Of a DNA stretch of 64,000 nt, positions 9,696 to 18,821 are shown one piece after another (position 1 is the stretch's first letter; each line of letters opens with the position of its first letter). The DNA is from Verrucomicrobiaceae bacterium (GTDB lineage Bacteria > Pseudomonadota > Gammaproteobacteria > Pseudomonadales > CAMLJR01). The notes beneath the pieces are model-generated. The model worked only from the letters and a program-made list of their open reading frames with translations, had not been told where the DNA came from and did no database searches. Location: NCBI GenBank assembly GCA_028293825.1, contig JAQGNY010000054.1, positions 1-64,000 on the forward strand, written 5' to 3'. A program made the translations under genes and the position numbers.

Positions 9696-11312
9696 TTAGA
9701 CTTTTACTTCAGCGACTGCGTTTTGCGCCGCGATGCGACCAAAGGTTATTCCCAAGCCGACGCAGTAGCCGCTGGTTGCGATCAGCTCGCCGGTAAACCC
9801 TCCGGTCATCGACATCCCGGCCGCATAGAGTTTTGGAATAATATTGCCGAACACATCGATCACGCGTGCGCGCGTGTCTATTTTCAGGCCGCCCGCATTC
9901 ACCAGCATCCCCGGCCTGGTTTTAATCGCGTAGTACGGCCCGGTGTCGATAGGTCCGAGCTTTGCCGTTTTGCCGAACTCCAGATCTTTGCCGTTCTTCG
10001 CGTTGATGTTGTATTGATTCATTGTGTTTTCAAACGCGTCTGCCGGGACGCCAATCGCGGCGGCCAACTCGCGAAAGGTCTGTCCCTTGCGCACGATTCC
10101 CTGCGCGACTTCATCGTCGAGGTTGTGGCTCCAGGCCAATTTCGGATCGGTAAAACTGGGGTACACGATCATGTCACCGGTTCTGGCCTTGTCGTCGAAA
10201 ATGGTCCAGGTGTAGCTGTCGTCCTGCTTGAAGGTTTCCACGTTCGCAATGACGTAGCCGATGGTTTCGTTAAAAAACCGCTTTCCCGATTTGTTGACGG
10301 CAACGATGGGCGCATTTCCCGACAGTGAAACCGTCGGCATATACGCCGCAATCGCCACCGGTTTTTCCTCCGGCACCGGCAAGCCGCCAATGGCGTAAGT
10401 GCCGAGAATGTCAGCGCCCCAGGCTTGCGCCATGCGCAGTCCGTCGCCGGTATGTCCGTGCGGGCCGATGGGCTTAGCCGCTAAAGCAATCGGGGAATGG
10501 GCGCGGCACATTTCTTTGCTGCGATTAAAGTCGCCGGCGGTCAGAACCACCGCTTTGCGCGCGCGAATGTATATTTCAGCATCTTTGTTTTTGGCTTTGA
10601 CCCCACCAATTTCGCCGCTGGCGCTGGGGACAAGCTCGACGGCGGCCGTCTCCAGCAGAACCTTCACTCCCTTTTGTTCGACCGCAGATCGCAAAGCGGA
10701 AAAAAGACCGTAACCATTTCCCACCGGCTGGTGTCCGCGGCGCGGCGGCGGCAACGTGGTCGCGTATTTGGCGACATGCTCAAGCCCGGATTGGTAGAGC
10801 TTGGTCGGAGGAAATTCGACGCCGATATCGATAAGCCATTCCACGGTGCCGGTTGCAGATTTAACGTACGTTCTGACGAGCTCGGGATCGACGCTGTCAC
10901 CCCCGACATTCATCAAGAATTTATACATTTCCTCTTGCGAGTCTTTCACCCCGGCAGCACGTTGCACGGTGGTTTCGGATGCGTACACAACGCCGCCACT
11001 GAAATGGGTGGCGCCGCCCGGTTCCGCGCCCTTCTCCAAAACGATGACGCTCGCTCCGGCATTAGCCGCCTCTAAAGCCGCCGCAGCGCCCGCGCCGCCA
11101 AAGCCAACGATGACGATATCCGCCTCGTAGTGCCATTTTTGCGGGGTCTTGGTCTTGGCCTGCATCGGCGCTGAAAATGCTGAGCTGGCTGCGCCCAAAG
11201 ATGCTGCCGCCACGGAAACCGCAGCGCCCGTGCCCAAGCCTTTAATAAAATCACGACGTTCTATTTCTTTATTGTTATCCACCGCTGCTTCCTCACTGGG
11301 TTCAACAATCAT
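9696..11312 (-). CDS. Tat-exported FAD dehydrogenase (fumarate reductase/ketosteroid dehydrogenase-like)
   Basis: This 538-residue flavoprotein begins with a Tat signal: RRDFIKG at 19-25 and then a hydrophobic Ala-rich stretch ending SAFSA. The FAD-binding motif is IVIVGFGGAGAAAAL (66-80). The C-terminal FAD-contact region reads LYAAGMSMTGGFTGE. The family includes fumarate and urocanate reductases and 3-ketosteroid dehydrogenases, which reduce or form C=C bonds. The following gene encodes a diheme cytochrome c with no gap. This suggests a periplasmic dehydrogenase passing electrons to the respiratory chain, or a reductase fed by the cytochrome. The substrate is unknown; a steroid- or terpenoid-like substrate is inference from the cluster. 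Confidence 0.82.
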   Translation of the reverse strand: MIVEPSEEAAVDNNKEIERRDFIKGLGTGAAVSVAAASLGAASSAFSAPMQAKTKTPQKWHYEADIVIVGFGGAGAAAALEAANAGASVIVLEKGAEPGGATHFSGGVVYASETTVQRAAGVKDSQEEMYKFLMNVGGDSVDPELVRTYVKSATGTVEWLIDIGVEFPPTKLYQSGLEHVAKYATTLPPPRRGHQPVGNGYGLFSALRSAVEQKGVKVLLETAAVELVPSASGEIGGVKAKNKDAEIYIRARKAVVLTAGDFNRSKEMCRAHSPIALAAKPIGPHGHTGDGLRMAQAWGADILGTYAIGGLPVPEEKPVAIAAYMPTVSLSGNAPIVAVNKSGKRFFNETIGYVIANVETFKQDDSYTWTIFDDKARTGDMIVYPSFTDPKLAWSHNLDDEVAQGIVRKGQTFRELAAAIGVPADAFENTMNQYNINAKNGKDLEFGKTAKLGPIDTGPYYAIKTRPGMLVNAGGLKIDTRARVIDVFGNIIPKLYAAGMSMTGGFTGELIATSGYCVGLGITFGRIAAQNAVAEVKV

Positions 11313-11429
11313 TGCGTTCTAGAAAAATAAAACGAGCCATGCATCTCGCTAAATGTGCTGTAGCGCTCGCCCATTGGTAATTGCGTTTGCGCGACTTATG
11401 GAAGAAAGGCCGGCGCAGCGACGCGACAT

Positions 11430-12677
11430 TCAATGCGTACGCATCGGAATAGTTAATGGAGAGAGCTCACTGAAATTGCCGCCGTAAACGGGCTCGAAAT
11501 CGAGATCCACTAAACCCAGACGCGGAAAACGCTGCATCAACGACAACAGACTTATCCGCATAACCAGCCGCGCCATGCGCATGCCGATGCACGAATGCGC
11601 GCCCGATCCAAAGGTGAAAATTCGTTGGGGGTTGCGACGAATATCAAAACGCAGCGGGTCCGGGAACTTTTCCGGATCGAAATTGGCAGCCTGTGCGGAA
11701 ACGTAAACCGGCATATGTTTCGGGATCGCGACGCCACCCACTTCGGTATCCGTCGTGGCGAACCGCGGGAAGATCAAGAATCCCGAACTCTGATATCGAA
11801 GACATTCCTCCAGCGCGCTATCAACGAGCGCTGGATCGCGCTTCAAGCTGTCGAATTGATCGGGATGGCGCCCTAAATTAAGTAACGCAGCACCCAGGCT
11901 TGCCGCCGTTGCGCCCTGCGCCGCCGCACACACGGCATAAATCTGATTGACCAGCTCCTCGTCGCTGAGCTTGTCGTCATTGCCATCGCGCGCCGTGACT
12001 AAATTACTGATGAAGTCTTCGCGCGGATGGCGCCGTTTCTCTTCAATGATTTCCAACACGGCTTGATGCAACGCACGGCCGGCCTCCACATACTCTTCGG
12101 GGTACGCTTCGCCCGGCGCAATCCCCATGATCAGAGGAAAACTGTTGTGAACGCGGGTGAATGCTTGTTGCTGTGGCGGTGTCAGTTGCAAGGTGGCGTC
12201 CAACATCACGCGCGTAATTATGTCGTCGCAAAAATCGCCCATCGCGTCAAAAAACCCTGACCCGCGCTCGATCGCATCAATTTTGTCCGTCACGATTTGC
12301 TGAATCGCGCCGAGCAGCGCATTCACTGCTCGCGGCGTAAATGCCGGTTGCATGAGACCGCGAATACGCGAGTGTCTCGCTCCGTCCATTTGTAAAACCG
12401 ATTCGACACCGCCGAACAAATCGAAGATTTCATATCCCTCTATTTTCGGTGCAACCACAGAGAATCGTTGGCCATCGTCCATCAGCACCTCACTCACGTC
12501 CTTAGCGCGGGCGCAGATTACGGCAGCCAGTCCGCGACGGACGCAGTAAAGCGGTTTACGCGTCACCCAATCTGCCATTAATGACAATGCGTTTTGACGC
12601 AGCACCTCATCCGCCACATCGACCTCTAAAATATTTGCTTGATCCAAATCGGCTAGGCGGATGCGGCTGTGATGCAT
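11430..12677 (-). CDS. Cytochrome P450
   Basis: This 415-residue bacterial class I type P450 should hydroxylate a hydrophobic substrate. The heme loop is FTFGSGAHSCIG with the ligand Cys near 363. The K-helix ExxR is in EECLRY. The I-helix reads AAAQGATAAS: the threonine is kept, but the usual acidic residue before it is Ala. The start at 12677 was chosen because aggagag lies 6 bases before that ATG; a start 45 bases upstream is possible. There is no membrane anchor. No ferredoxin or reductase gene is in the window. It begins the minus-strand oxidation cluster and is divergent from a TonB-dependent receptor gene. Confidence 0.88.
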   Translation of the reverse strand: MHHSRIRLADLDQANILEVDVADEVLRQNALSLMADWVTRKPLYCVRRGLAAVICARAKDVSEVLMDDGQRFSVVAPKIEGYEIFDLFGGVESVLQMDGARHSRIRGLMQPAFTPRAVNALLGAIQQIVTDKIDAIERGSGFFDAMGDFCDDIITRVMLDATLQLTPPQQQAFTRVHNSFPLIMGIAPGEAYPEEYVEAGRALHQAVLEIIEEKRRHPREDFISNLVTARDGNDDKLSDEELVNQIYAVCAAAQGATAASLGAALLNLGRHPDQFDSLKRDPALVDSALEECLRYQSSGFLIFPRFATTDTEVGGVAIPKHMPVYVSAQAANFDPEKFPDPLRFDIRRNPQRIFTFGSGAHSCIGMRMARLVMRISLLSLMQRFPRLGLVDLDFEPVYGGNFSELSPLTIPMRTH

Positions 12678-13190
12678 GGATATCTCTCCTGACCAGTGAC
12701 GCAACCGGGCCGTATTGGTCACGAAATTATTTTTGACGCCGGCGTTTAGCGCGACGGCTCTTCTGCATTAATTTTTCAAAACGTCTGTGTGTCTGCTTTT
12801 CGCGCTTTGCGTGCCTGCTCTTCGCTCGGTGTGTTTATCGTTCGCAAAGAAATTATTGATACTAAAAAATTGGCATTAATTTATTTTAATAATCAGCTGT
12901 TTTTTTATTTTCAAAAATATGTGCGCAATAAATTCCAAATTTTTGGAAGGACTTATTCACTCGCCATGAAAAACTTGCCATGCAAAACAGGTGGCGTTGA
13001 GTTTTCTAAAAAAACCTTAACCCATCTTTTCAGAGGCAATTGCCTTTACGCAACATAAAAGCAATAAACCGCTTTACTGCCGTCAAATCATTTTCATTGT
13101 ATTAATTTTTAATGCGAAATACCGTTGGCGCCTGTTTGCCTCCAATACAAACCATGTTCTTAAAAAAATAATTCTTAGTGGGAGCGCGTC
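12678..13190. promoter_or_regulatory. Divergent control region between P450 and TonB receptor genes
   Basis: This AT-rich spacer of about 510 bases should hold promoters for both divergent genes. It contains the perfect 12-base palindrome aggcaattgcct at 13034-13045, a candidate operator. Assigning -35/-10 boxes by eye was not convincing. Small open frames here show no protein-like features. Confidence 0.45.
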
Positions 13191-15599
13191 ATGTCGCCGT
13201 ACAAAAATAAATATTGGTTTCCGGTTATCGTGGGGATTTCGATAAACGTTTATTCAAGCAATAACTCATTAGCAGAAGGGGTCGATCCGCGAAATGCGAT
13301 AGAAGAAGTGATGGTTTCTGCGCGTCGCTCGGAAGAAAGCATTCAGTCAACGCCTGTAACTGTCAGCGCATTCAATGCTGAAGCGCTGCGAGAAAAAGCC
13401 ATTTCAACGCCGGAAGATTTGCAGATGAGCACGCCCGGCGTGTTTCTTTCTGGCACTGCCTCGCGCCAGAACGTCATTTATCAAATTCGCGGCCAGTCAA
13501 AATCTATATTCGGTCCCAACTCTCCGGCCGTGGTGAGTTATTTCGCTGAAGTACCCGACCCTTTCGTGGGCAGTTTCGTGCCGCAATATGATCTTAATTC
13601 GGTGCAGGTGTTGAAAGGACCACAGGGCACTTTGTTTGGTCGCAATACAACGGGCGGCGCAATTCTTTACTCACCGCAAGCGCCAACATATGAAACGAAC
13701 GGATACATTACCGGCACGCTGGGCAACTACGATAAGCGCGAAATTCAAGGCGCAGTTTCGTTTCCGGTCATCGACAATAAAGTAGCGCTACGCCTTGCGG
13801 GAGATGTCGATAAACGCGATGGGTTTACTAAAAATATCGGTAACAACAGTGATATCGACGATACCGATAGCAGATCCTATCGCGTGTCATTGCTGCTCGA
13901 CCCGATCGAAAATCTGACTAACACGACAATCTACGATTATTACCTGAGCAACAGCGGTGGCACCGCGCAGATCATTGCCGATGTGCATACAGGCAATAAT
14001 TTGCTCAGCCAATTGGGTCTGCAAACTTCGGCGTTGCAACAGTTGGCAGCGCAAAAAGCGTGGGGACCGTATAAATCAAATAGCGTCGTTGATTACGATG
14101 GCGAAAAAAATGAGCGCAATAGTTGGATAAATCGCACCGAATATCAATGGAGCGACATTCAGCTCGTCAATATTTTTGGTTATCGCAAAACCAAACTTAA
14201 TCTTGAAGTAAATACCGATGGCATGGGCACGCTCATCGCGGATGGAACCGGTCCCTTCCCCGCCGGCACGCCGGTTAATTACATCAAGGCCAATCTTCAC
14301 GACGAGGTAAAACAAACTAGCGACGAGCTTCAACTTCGAGGCAAGCTCGATGATGGAAAGTTCGATTGGCTGGTCGGCGGATTTTGGTTAAAGAGCAAAC
14401 CGAATGGCGCGCAAGGCAGCTCTGTCGCTTTTGCGCAAGTTCCGGGTCAACCGGTTGCGGCACCCGCGTATAACTTTATCGAGCAAGAGAGTAAGGCCAT
14501 TTTCGGTCATTTCACCTATGACTTAGCCGATTGGCTCACAGGTCTACAGCTCGAACTGGGTGTGCGCTATACCAAGGACAAGACCACCTCTTGCACCGCG
14601 AATGGCGTTAACACTGAAGCAGGACCGTTGTTGGCCGATGCCACCGTGGTCGATCAAAGCGATTGCCTCCACGCCACCAGCAACGTGACCAGCGCGAGTG
14701 TGAACACCGCTAAATCGGACGTGTATACCTGGTCCGCTGGCCTGAACTGGCAGATAACGGACGATCTCTTTTCTTATCTGGTAAGTCGTCACGGCTACCG
14801 TGCCGGCGGCGTGAACGGTCCCTCTTTTTCTGGGCGTTTAGCGGCTTTTCAGAGTTTTGATCCAGAAACCGTTACCGACGTTGAGGCGGGTATTCGCTCT
14901 GACTGGACGTTGGGCGACATGGCCGTGCGGACCAATCTATCCGCCTTTGTCGGTCGTTACGATCATGTGCAGTCGGCACTCACGGGCATTCAAACGGCAA
15001 CCGCATTGTGTAATCCGCTCAGCGCTAACAATCCCGCCGGCATATCGCCCGATGGCGATTGCAGTGCGGCAAATGATCCTGCCGGCGGCGTTGTTATCGT
15101 CAATCTCGGCGAGTCTCAAGTTTCCGGGGTGGATTTCGACGTAACCGTCGCCGTCACGCCTGAGCTGCGGGTTAACGTTGGTGGCAACTACCTCGATATG
15201 CGCACCCGCAGTTACAACTTGCCGGATGCGTTTGCACCGTATGTAGCTACCAAAGAAATTTCTTTTCCGTTGGCACCGGAAAAAACATTTAACGCCGGTG
15301 TGCGGTACGAACTTAGCAGCGTCCCTTTTGCAGACAATGTTGTGTTCAATGTCGATTACTACTGGACTGACGACTTCATGTACACGGATGTAACTTTGCC
15401 GTCGTACGGCTTAACCAATCTGCGCATTGATATAAATAGTCTTATGCACTCGAATCTTGATCTGAGCTTTTTTGGACGCAATGTTTTCAATAAAGAGTAC
15501 GAAGCATCCGGCGCATCTGCAGGCAGTTTTATTGGTATTACTGCACTGGTCTATGGCGCACCGCGAACGGTAGGTGCTGAGTTGCGCTATCGTTTCTAA
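13191..15599 (+). CDS. TonB-dependent outer-membrane receptor 1
   Basis: This 802-residue receptor should import a substrate across the outer membrane using TonB energy. The signal sequence runs to about residue 28. A segment IEEVMVSARRSEE resembles the start of many such receptors, including the TonB-box region. The plug domain follows, with VQVLKGPQGTLFGRNTTGGAI near residue 145 (key residues LKGPQGTLFG). The beta-barrel ends in a terminal aromatic, LRYRF. A gggag ribosome-binding site precedes the ATG. It is divergent from the P450 cluster and convergent with a paralogous receptor. The plug carries VSYFAEVP, a variant shared with the other two receptors. Substrate unknown. Confidence 0.93.
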   Translation: MSPYKNKYWFPVIVGISINVYSSNNSLAEGVDPRNAIEEVMVSARRSEESIQSTPVTVSAFNAEALREKAISTPEDLQMSTPGVFLSGTASRQNVIYQIRGQSKSIFGPNSPAVVSYFAEVPDPFVGSFVPQYDLNSVQVLKGPQGTLFGRNTTGGAILYSPQAPTYETNGYITGTLGNYDKREIQGAVSFPVIDNKVALRLAGDVDKRDGFTKNIGNNSDIDDTDSRSYRVSLLLDPIENLTNTTIYDYYLSNSGGTAQIIADVHTGNNLLSQLGLQTSALQQLAAQKAWGPYKSNSVVDYDGEKNERNSWINRTEYQWSDIQLVNIFGYRKTKLNLEVNTDGMGTLIADGTGPFPAGTPVNYIKANLHDEVKQTSDELQLRGKLDDGKFDWLVGGFWLKSKPNGAQGSSVAFAQVPGQPVAAPAYNFIEQESKAIFGHFTYDLADWLTGLQLELGVRYTKDKTTSCTANGVNTEAGPLLADATVVDQSDCLHATSNVTSASVNTAKSDVYTWSAGLNWQITDDLFSYLVSRHGYRAGGVNGPSFSGRLAAFQSFDPETVTDVEAGIRSDWTLGDMAVRTNLSAFVGRYDHVQSALTGIQTATALCNPLSANNPAGISPDGDCSAANDPAGGVVIVNLGESQVSGVDFDVTVAVTPELRVNVGGNYLDMRTRSYNLPDAFAPYVATKEISFPLAPEKTFNAGVRYELSSVPFADNVVFNVDYYWTDDFMYTDVTLPSYGLTNLRIDINSLMHSNLDLSFFGRNVFNKEYEASGASAGSFIGITALVYGAPRTVGAELRYRF

Positions 15600-15800
15600 C
15601 GACGCGCCACGTAATTTAAGAATAAAACGCGTATCGCGAAAACAGTGTGACTTTCGAAAAGAAAAAAGAAAAATCGAGACGCGCCGTTGCTCCAGCTTCC
15701 AACCGATTATGTTAAAGCGCAGCCGCTTTCGCAGCGCAAAGAAAATGCTGAAATGAATCGCACAGGAAAATAGCGCACGCTACCGACGCAAAAAAATTGC

Positions 15801-15826
15801 AAAAAAAAGGGGGCTATAAAGCCCCC
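15801..15826 (-). terminator. Intrinsic terminator of TonB receptor 2
   Basis: gggggc (15809-15814) pairs with gccccc (15821-15826) around tataaa. On the minus strand it is followed by eight T, a textbook intrinsic terminator 25 bases after the receptor's stop codon. The rest of 15600-15800 shows no gene. Confidence 0.85.
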
Positions 15827-15850
15827 AAAGGTTAGGAGAGGTAGAACCGA

Positions 15851-18394
15851 TTAGAACTTGTAGGTTGCCTCTACGCCCCAGGTGCGCGATTCACCCGGAA
15901 GTGCAGTGGCCATCGGAAACCCTGGCACCAGCACATTCGGCGCGGCCAGATATTCTTCATCGGTGGCGTTCTTCACGTAGGCCGCCAGATCCATTTTGGT
16001 ATTGGCGATACCCGTCCAGGCGAGGCGGAAGTTAACCAGGTGATATCCCGGCAACTGCTCATTGGTACCGCCCTGACCGTTGAAGTCGCCGATTTGATAG
16101 TAATCGCCGCTGAACGCCAGATCGCCGTCCAGTGGTTTGACTGGCAACATCCAGTTGAAGCCAAATGTACCGGTGAAGTTGGGAGCCATTTCTGGGATTT
16201 GCTTCTCGCCGGTACTGGTGACACCACCCGGGATACCGCCGGGATTGGCAGCCGTTTTTATTTTGTCGATGTCCTGATCGGTAAACGCTCCCGACAGCGT
16301 GAGCGTCAGACTCGGCAACGGGATTACGGTCAGATCGAACTCCAGCCCTTTGATACTCATATCGGCCGCGTTGTAGCCAACCGAACCAGAACTGGGGTCA
16401 ACACCGGATGGAATACCCGCGAGCTGGGCATTTAGAAATTCCACCGCATTGTTGTACTTCATGTAGAACGCGGCAACGTTGATACGGCCTTTGACATCGC
16501 CAATGTTCCAGTCGTTTTTGACGCCGATTTCAACATCCTTGACCGTCTCGGGATCAGTTTTCTGGAAGCTTCTCAAGTCTGGGCAATCGACTACCGCGCC
16601 GCCTACTTCACAGCCAGGAATTCCGGGCAGCTTGGGCGCGGTGCTGCCGGTGCCATCGGCCTTCCCACCGGTGGTATAGAACGTATTGAAGATCGGCGTA
16701 TTGAGATTGCCGGCGCGATAACCACGACGGTGAGTGACGTACAACAGCGTATCGGGTGTGATTTGCCAATCCAGACCCACCGTATAGCTGTAGTTCTCTT
16801 CATGGATCGCGGCTCTGCCGGCACCGACCGCACCCGCAGCAACGGAGGCATCACACTCGCCCGGTGTCAGTACGGCAGTGCCGGGGGAGGCGCAGGTACG
16901 CTGCTTGTCGACGGCGTAGCGAGCACCTAAGTTGAACTTCAACCCGTCGACCGTCCACTCCGAGATATCCAGCCCGGTCTGTCCAAACACCGCCCAGTTG
17001 TAATAGGTGTTCTGGCTGGTGACCGGGGTGCTGGGTGCAAAGCCAAAGGCCGTGAACTGGGTGCCGTTGGTGCCATTCGGCTTGTCTTTGTGGAAATAAT
17101 AACCACTGATCCACTCCAACCGATCATTCCAGGCGTTGCCGTAGAGTTGCAGCTCGTCCGACACGGTGGAACGGGCCAATAGCTGGGAGGCATCAAATAC
17201 CGTAAAGGGCAGTGTAATCGGGGAAAAATTACCCTGCGCAGCTGCGAAGGGATAGGTAAATTGAACCGGGCCGTTAGAGCCTGGGGTGATCAGCTCATAA
17301 ACTTTTACGCTGCGGTAGCCGAAAATATTGCGCAATGTCGCCCAGCCCATGTCGAATGTGGTGTCGTTGGATACACCCTCGAGCTTGCGGGTTGCTACGC
17401 CACCGTTCGGCAGATCGGTAAAGCCGCGGTGATACCCAGCCGCCTTTGCCGCTGCAAGCTGCGCATGCAGTTGATCCGAAAGTTGCGTACCCAGACCCTG
17501 AAAAGACGTGCCCGGAACACCAGGACCGAACGCGTTAGCCGGGATCGGGCCACCTGCCGCGTTGAACTGGTCTTTTAGCCCACCAGGCATATCCAGCGAC
17601 GGATTTATATGGACCAGATACCCCATCGCCGCCGTTTCATGGGATTCGAGGTGATCGTAAACAGTCAGGTTTTCGAGCTTGTCCGTTGGATCCAACAGCA
17701 GCGACATGCGATAGCTGTTGTTGTGCGTGTTGTTGAAGTCGGGACCGCCGCTGAGATTTTTGTTCAAACCATCTTGCCGCTGCATTTGTCCGGTGACGCG
17801 CAATGCCACTTTCTCATCGATGATCGGCACGTTGATCGCGCCTTCCAGGTTGCGGAAATTGGCGGTGCCGTAGTTGCCGCGCAGGTAACCATTGACTTCA
17901 TAGGTCGGCGCTACTGGTGTCAGCTGCACCGCGCCACCGATAGTATTGCGACCGAACAACGTGCCCTGCGGCCCTTTCAATACCTGAATATTGGCCAGAT
18001 CGTAAGTGCCGACATTACCTCCGCGAGCCGGTAGCGCCACGTTGGCGAAATAGATAACGGTCGCCGGTACGCCATCGCCGAATGGGATCTTCGATAGACC
18101 GCGAATAACGGTATCGTTATTCGCTCTGCCGCCCTGCACCCCAAACCGGAAACCTGGGATGGTAACGTTGAGATCGTCGATCACCTTTACGTTGTGTTGG
18201 TCAAGCGATTCGGCGGAGAGCGCGGTTACGGCAATCGGTACCGCTTGTACGCCTTCATCGCGCTTACGCGCCGTCACGAAGACTTCTTCAAGCCCTGCCG
18301 ATTGGGTTTGCGCCAGCGCTGTTTGGGCGCCAGTTGAAAATGCTGCGACGCCGAGACCGATCGTCAGCGCGGATTGAATATGTTTGCCAAGCAT
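15851..18394 (-). CDS. TonB-dependent outer-membrane receptor 2
   Basis: This 847-residue receptor has a signal peptide ending near ALAQT, then LEEVFVTARKRDEG, then the plug with VLKGPQGTLFGRNTIGG. It ends in a barrel strand with aromatic C-terminus, VEATYKF. It is clearly paralogous to receptor 1: both share APTYE.NGY, the segment KVALR, and SLLLDP after the plug. The start has a strong ribosome-binding site (ggagataaacg ATG). A 15-base palindrome lies 33 bases upstream of the start. It is downstream of, and on the same strand as, the complete Rieske oxygenase, so the two may act on the same compound. Confidence 0.93.
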   Translation of the reverse strand: MLGKHIQSALTIGLGVAAFSTGAQTALAQTQSAGLEEVFVTARKRDEGVQAVPIAVTALSAESLDQHNVKVIDDLNVTIPGFRFGVQGGRANNDTVIRGLSKIPFGDGVPATVIYFANVALPARGGNVGTYDLANIQVLKGPQGTLFGRNTIGGAVQLTPVAPTYEVNGYLRGNYGTANFRNLEGAINVPIIDEKVALRVTGQMQRQDGLNKNLSGGPDFNNTHNNSYRMSLLLDPTDKLENLTVYDHLESHETAAMGYLVHINPSLDMPGGLKDQFNAAGGPIPANAFGPGVPGTSFQGLGTQLSDQLHAQLAAAKAAGYHRGFTDLPNGGVATRKLEGVSNDTTFDMGWATLRNIFGYRSVKVYELITPGSNGPVQFTYPFAAAQGNFSPITLPFTVFDASQLLARSTVSDELQLYGNAWNDRLEWISGYYFHKDKPNGTNGTQFTAFGFAPSTPVTSQNTYYNWAVFGQTGLDISEWTVDGLKFNLGARYAVDKQRTCASPGTAVLTPGECDASVAAGAVGAGRAAIHEENYSYTVGLDWQITPDTLLYVTHRRGYRAGNLNTPIFNTFYTTGGKADGTGSTAPKLPGIPGCEVGGAVVDCPDLRSFQKTDPETVKDVEIGVKNDWNIGDVKGRINVAAFYMKYNNAVEFLNAQLAGIPSGVDPSSGSVGYNAADMSIKGLEFDLTVIPLPSLTLTLSGAFTDQDIDKIKTAANPGGIPGGVTSTGEKQIPEMAPNFTGTFGFNWMLPVKPLDGDLAFSGDYYQIGDFNGQGGTNEQLPGYHLVNFRLAWTGIANTKMDLAAYVKNATDEEYLAAPNVLVPGFPMATALPGESRTWGVEATYKF

Positions 18395-18426
18395 CGTTTA
18401 TCTCCAGGTTTTCTTGTTATTTGGGC

Positions 18427-18441
18427 GGCCAGTAACTGGCC
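18427..18441. promoter_or_regulatory. Palindrome upstream of receptor 2, candidate operator
   Basis: ggccag-taa-ctggcc is a perfect palindrome with 6-base arms, 33 bases before the receptor 2 start codon. Its core cag-taa-ctg matches the core cag-aaa-ctg of the palindrome upstream of the Rieske gene at 20105. A shared repressor such as the TetR fusion is a possible reader; that is inference. Confidence 0.4.
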
Positions 18442-18593
18442 CTCTCGTTGATGGTTCATTGCAAATCCAGCGGCGGATTAGCTTTTGCCGGACATGACTC
18501 CGCCAGGCCCCAACTAATGGGGCGCACGGCGGTACAGCTTTTGTTTGCACTGCGACGGCCAAAGGACTCGGCCGCTTCAGGGGAACGGTTTTC

Positions 18594-18725
18594 TCAGCGG
18601 CCTGCTGACGCTGGCCAGCCGTCTTTGGGTCTTTTCTTTTTAAGCGCCTTACTCATCGACGACATCCAGTCTTCCGTTAACTTGAGCCGGTCAGGCGCCG
18701 GGCCTTTCTTTATTGATTTTTCCAC
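18594..18725 (-). CDS. Small basic protein of unknown function, 43 residues
   Basis: A short frame starts at GTG, nine bases after agcgagg, and an in-frame stop lies just upstream, which fixes the start. The sequence has Lys-rich segments (EKSIKKGPAPDRLKL and SKALKKKRPKDGW) and ends PASAGR. Its composition is protein-like and its size and charge suggest a nucleic-acid-binding or accessory peptide. No family can be named with certainty. It lies between the Rieske oxygenase and receptor 2 on the same strand. The rest of 18395-18821 shows only the palindrome at 18427. Confidence 0.45.
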   Translation of the reverse strand: MEKSIKKGPAPDRLKLTEDWMSSMSKALKKKRPKDGWPASAGR

Positions 18726-18821
18726 TGCGGAATACCTCGCTTAAGTGTTCCACCTTCATCGCGCACGAAATCCATCCCCGGTGTTTCAAAATGCGTCCCT
18801 GATTAGCCCGACTCATCGCAC

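Noticed and set aside
12789-13058. Plus-strand frame of 89 codons in the P450/receptor spacer
   Set aside because: AT-rich, no motif, and it covers the region expected to hold promoters.
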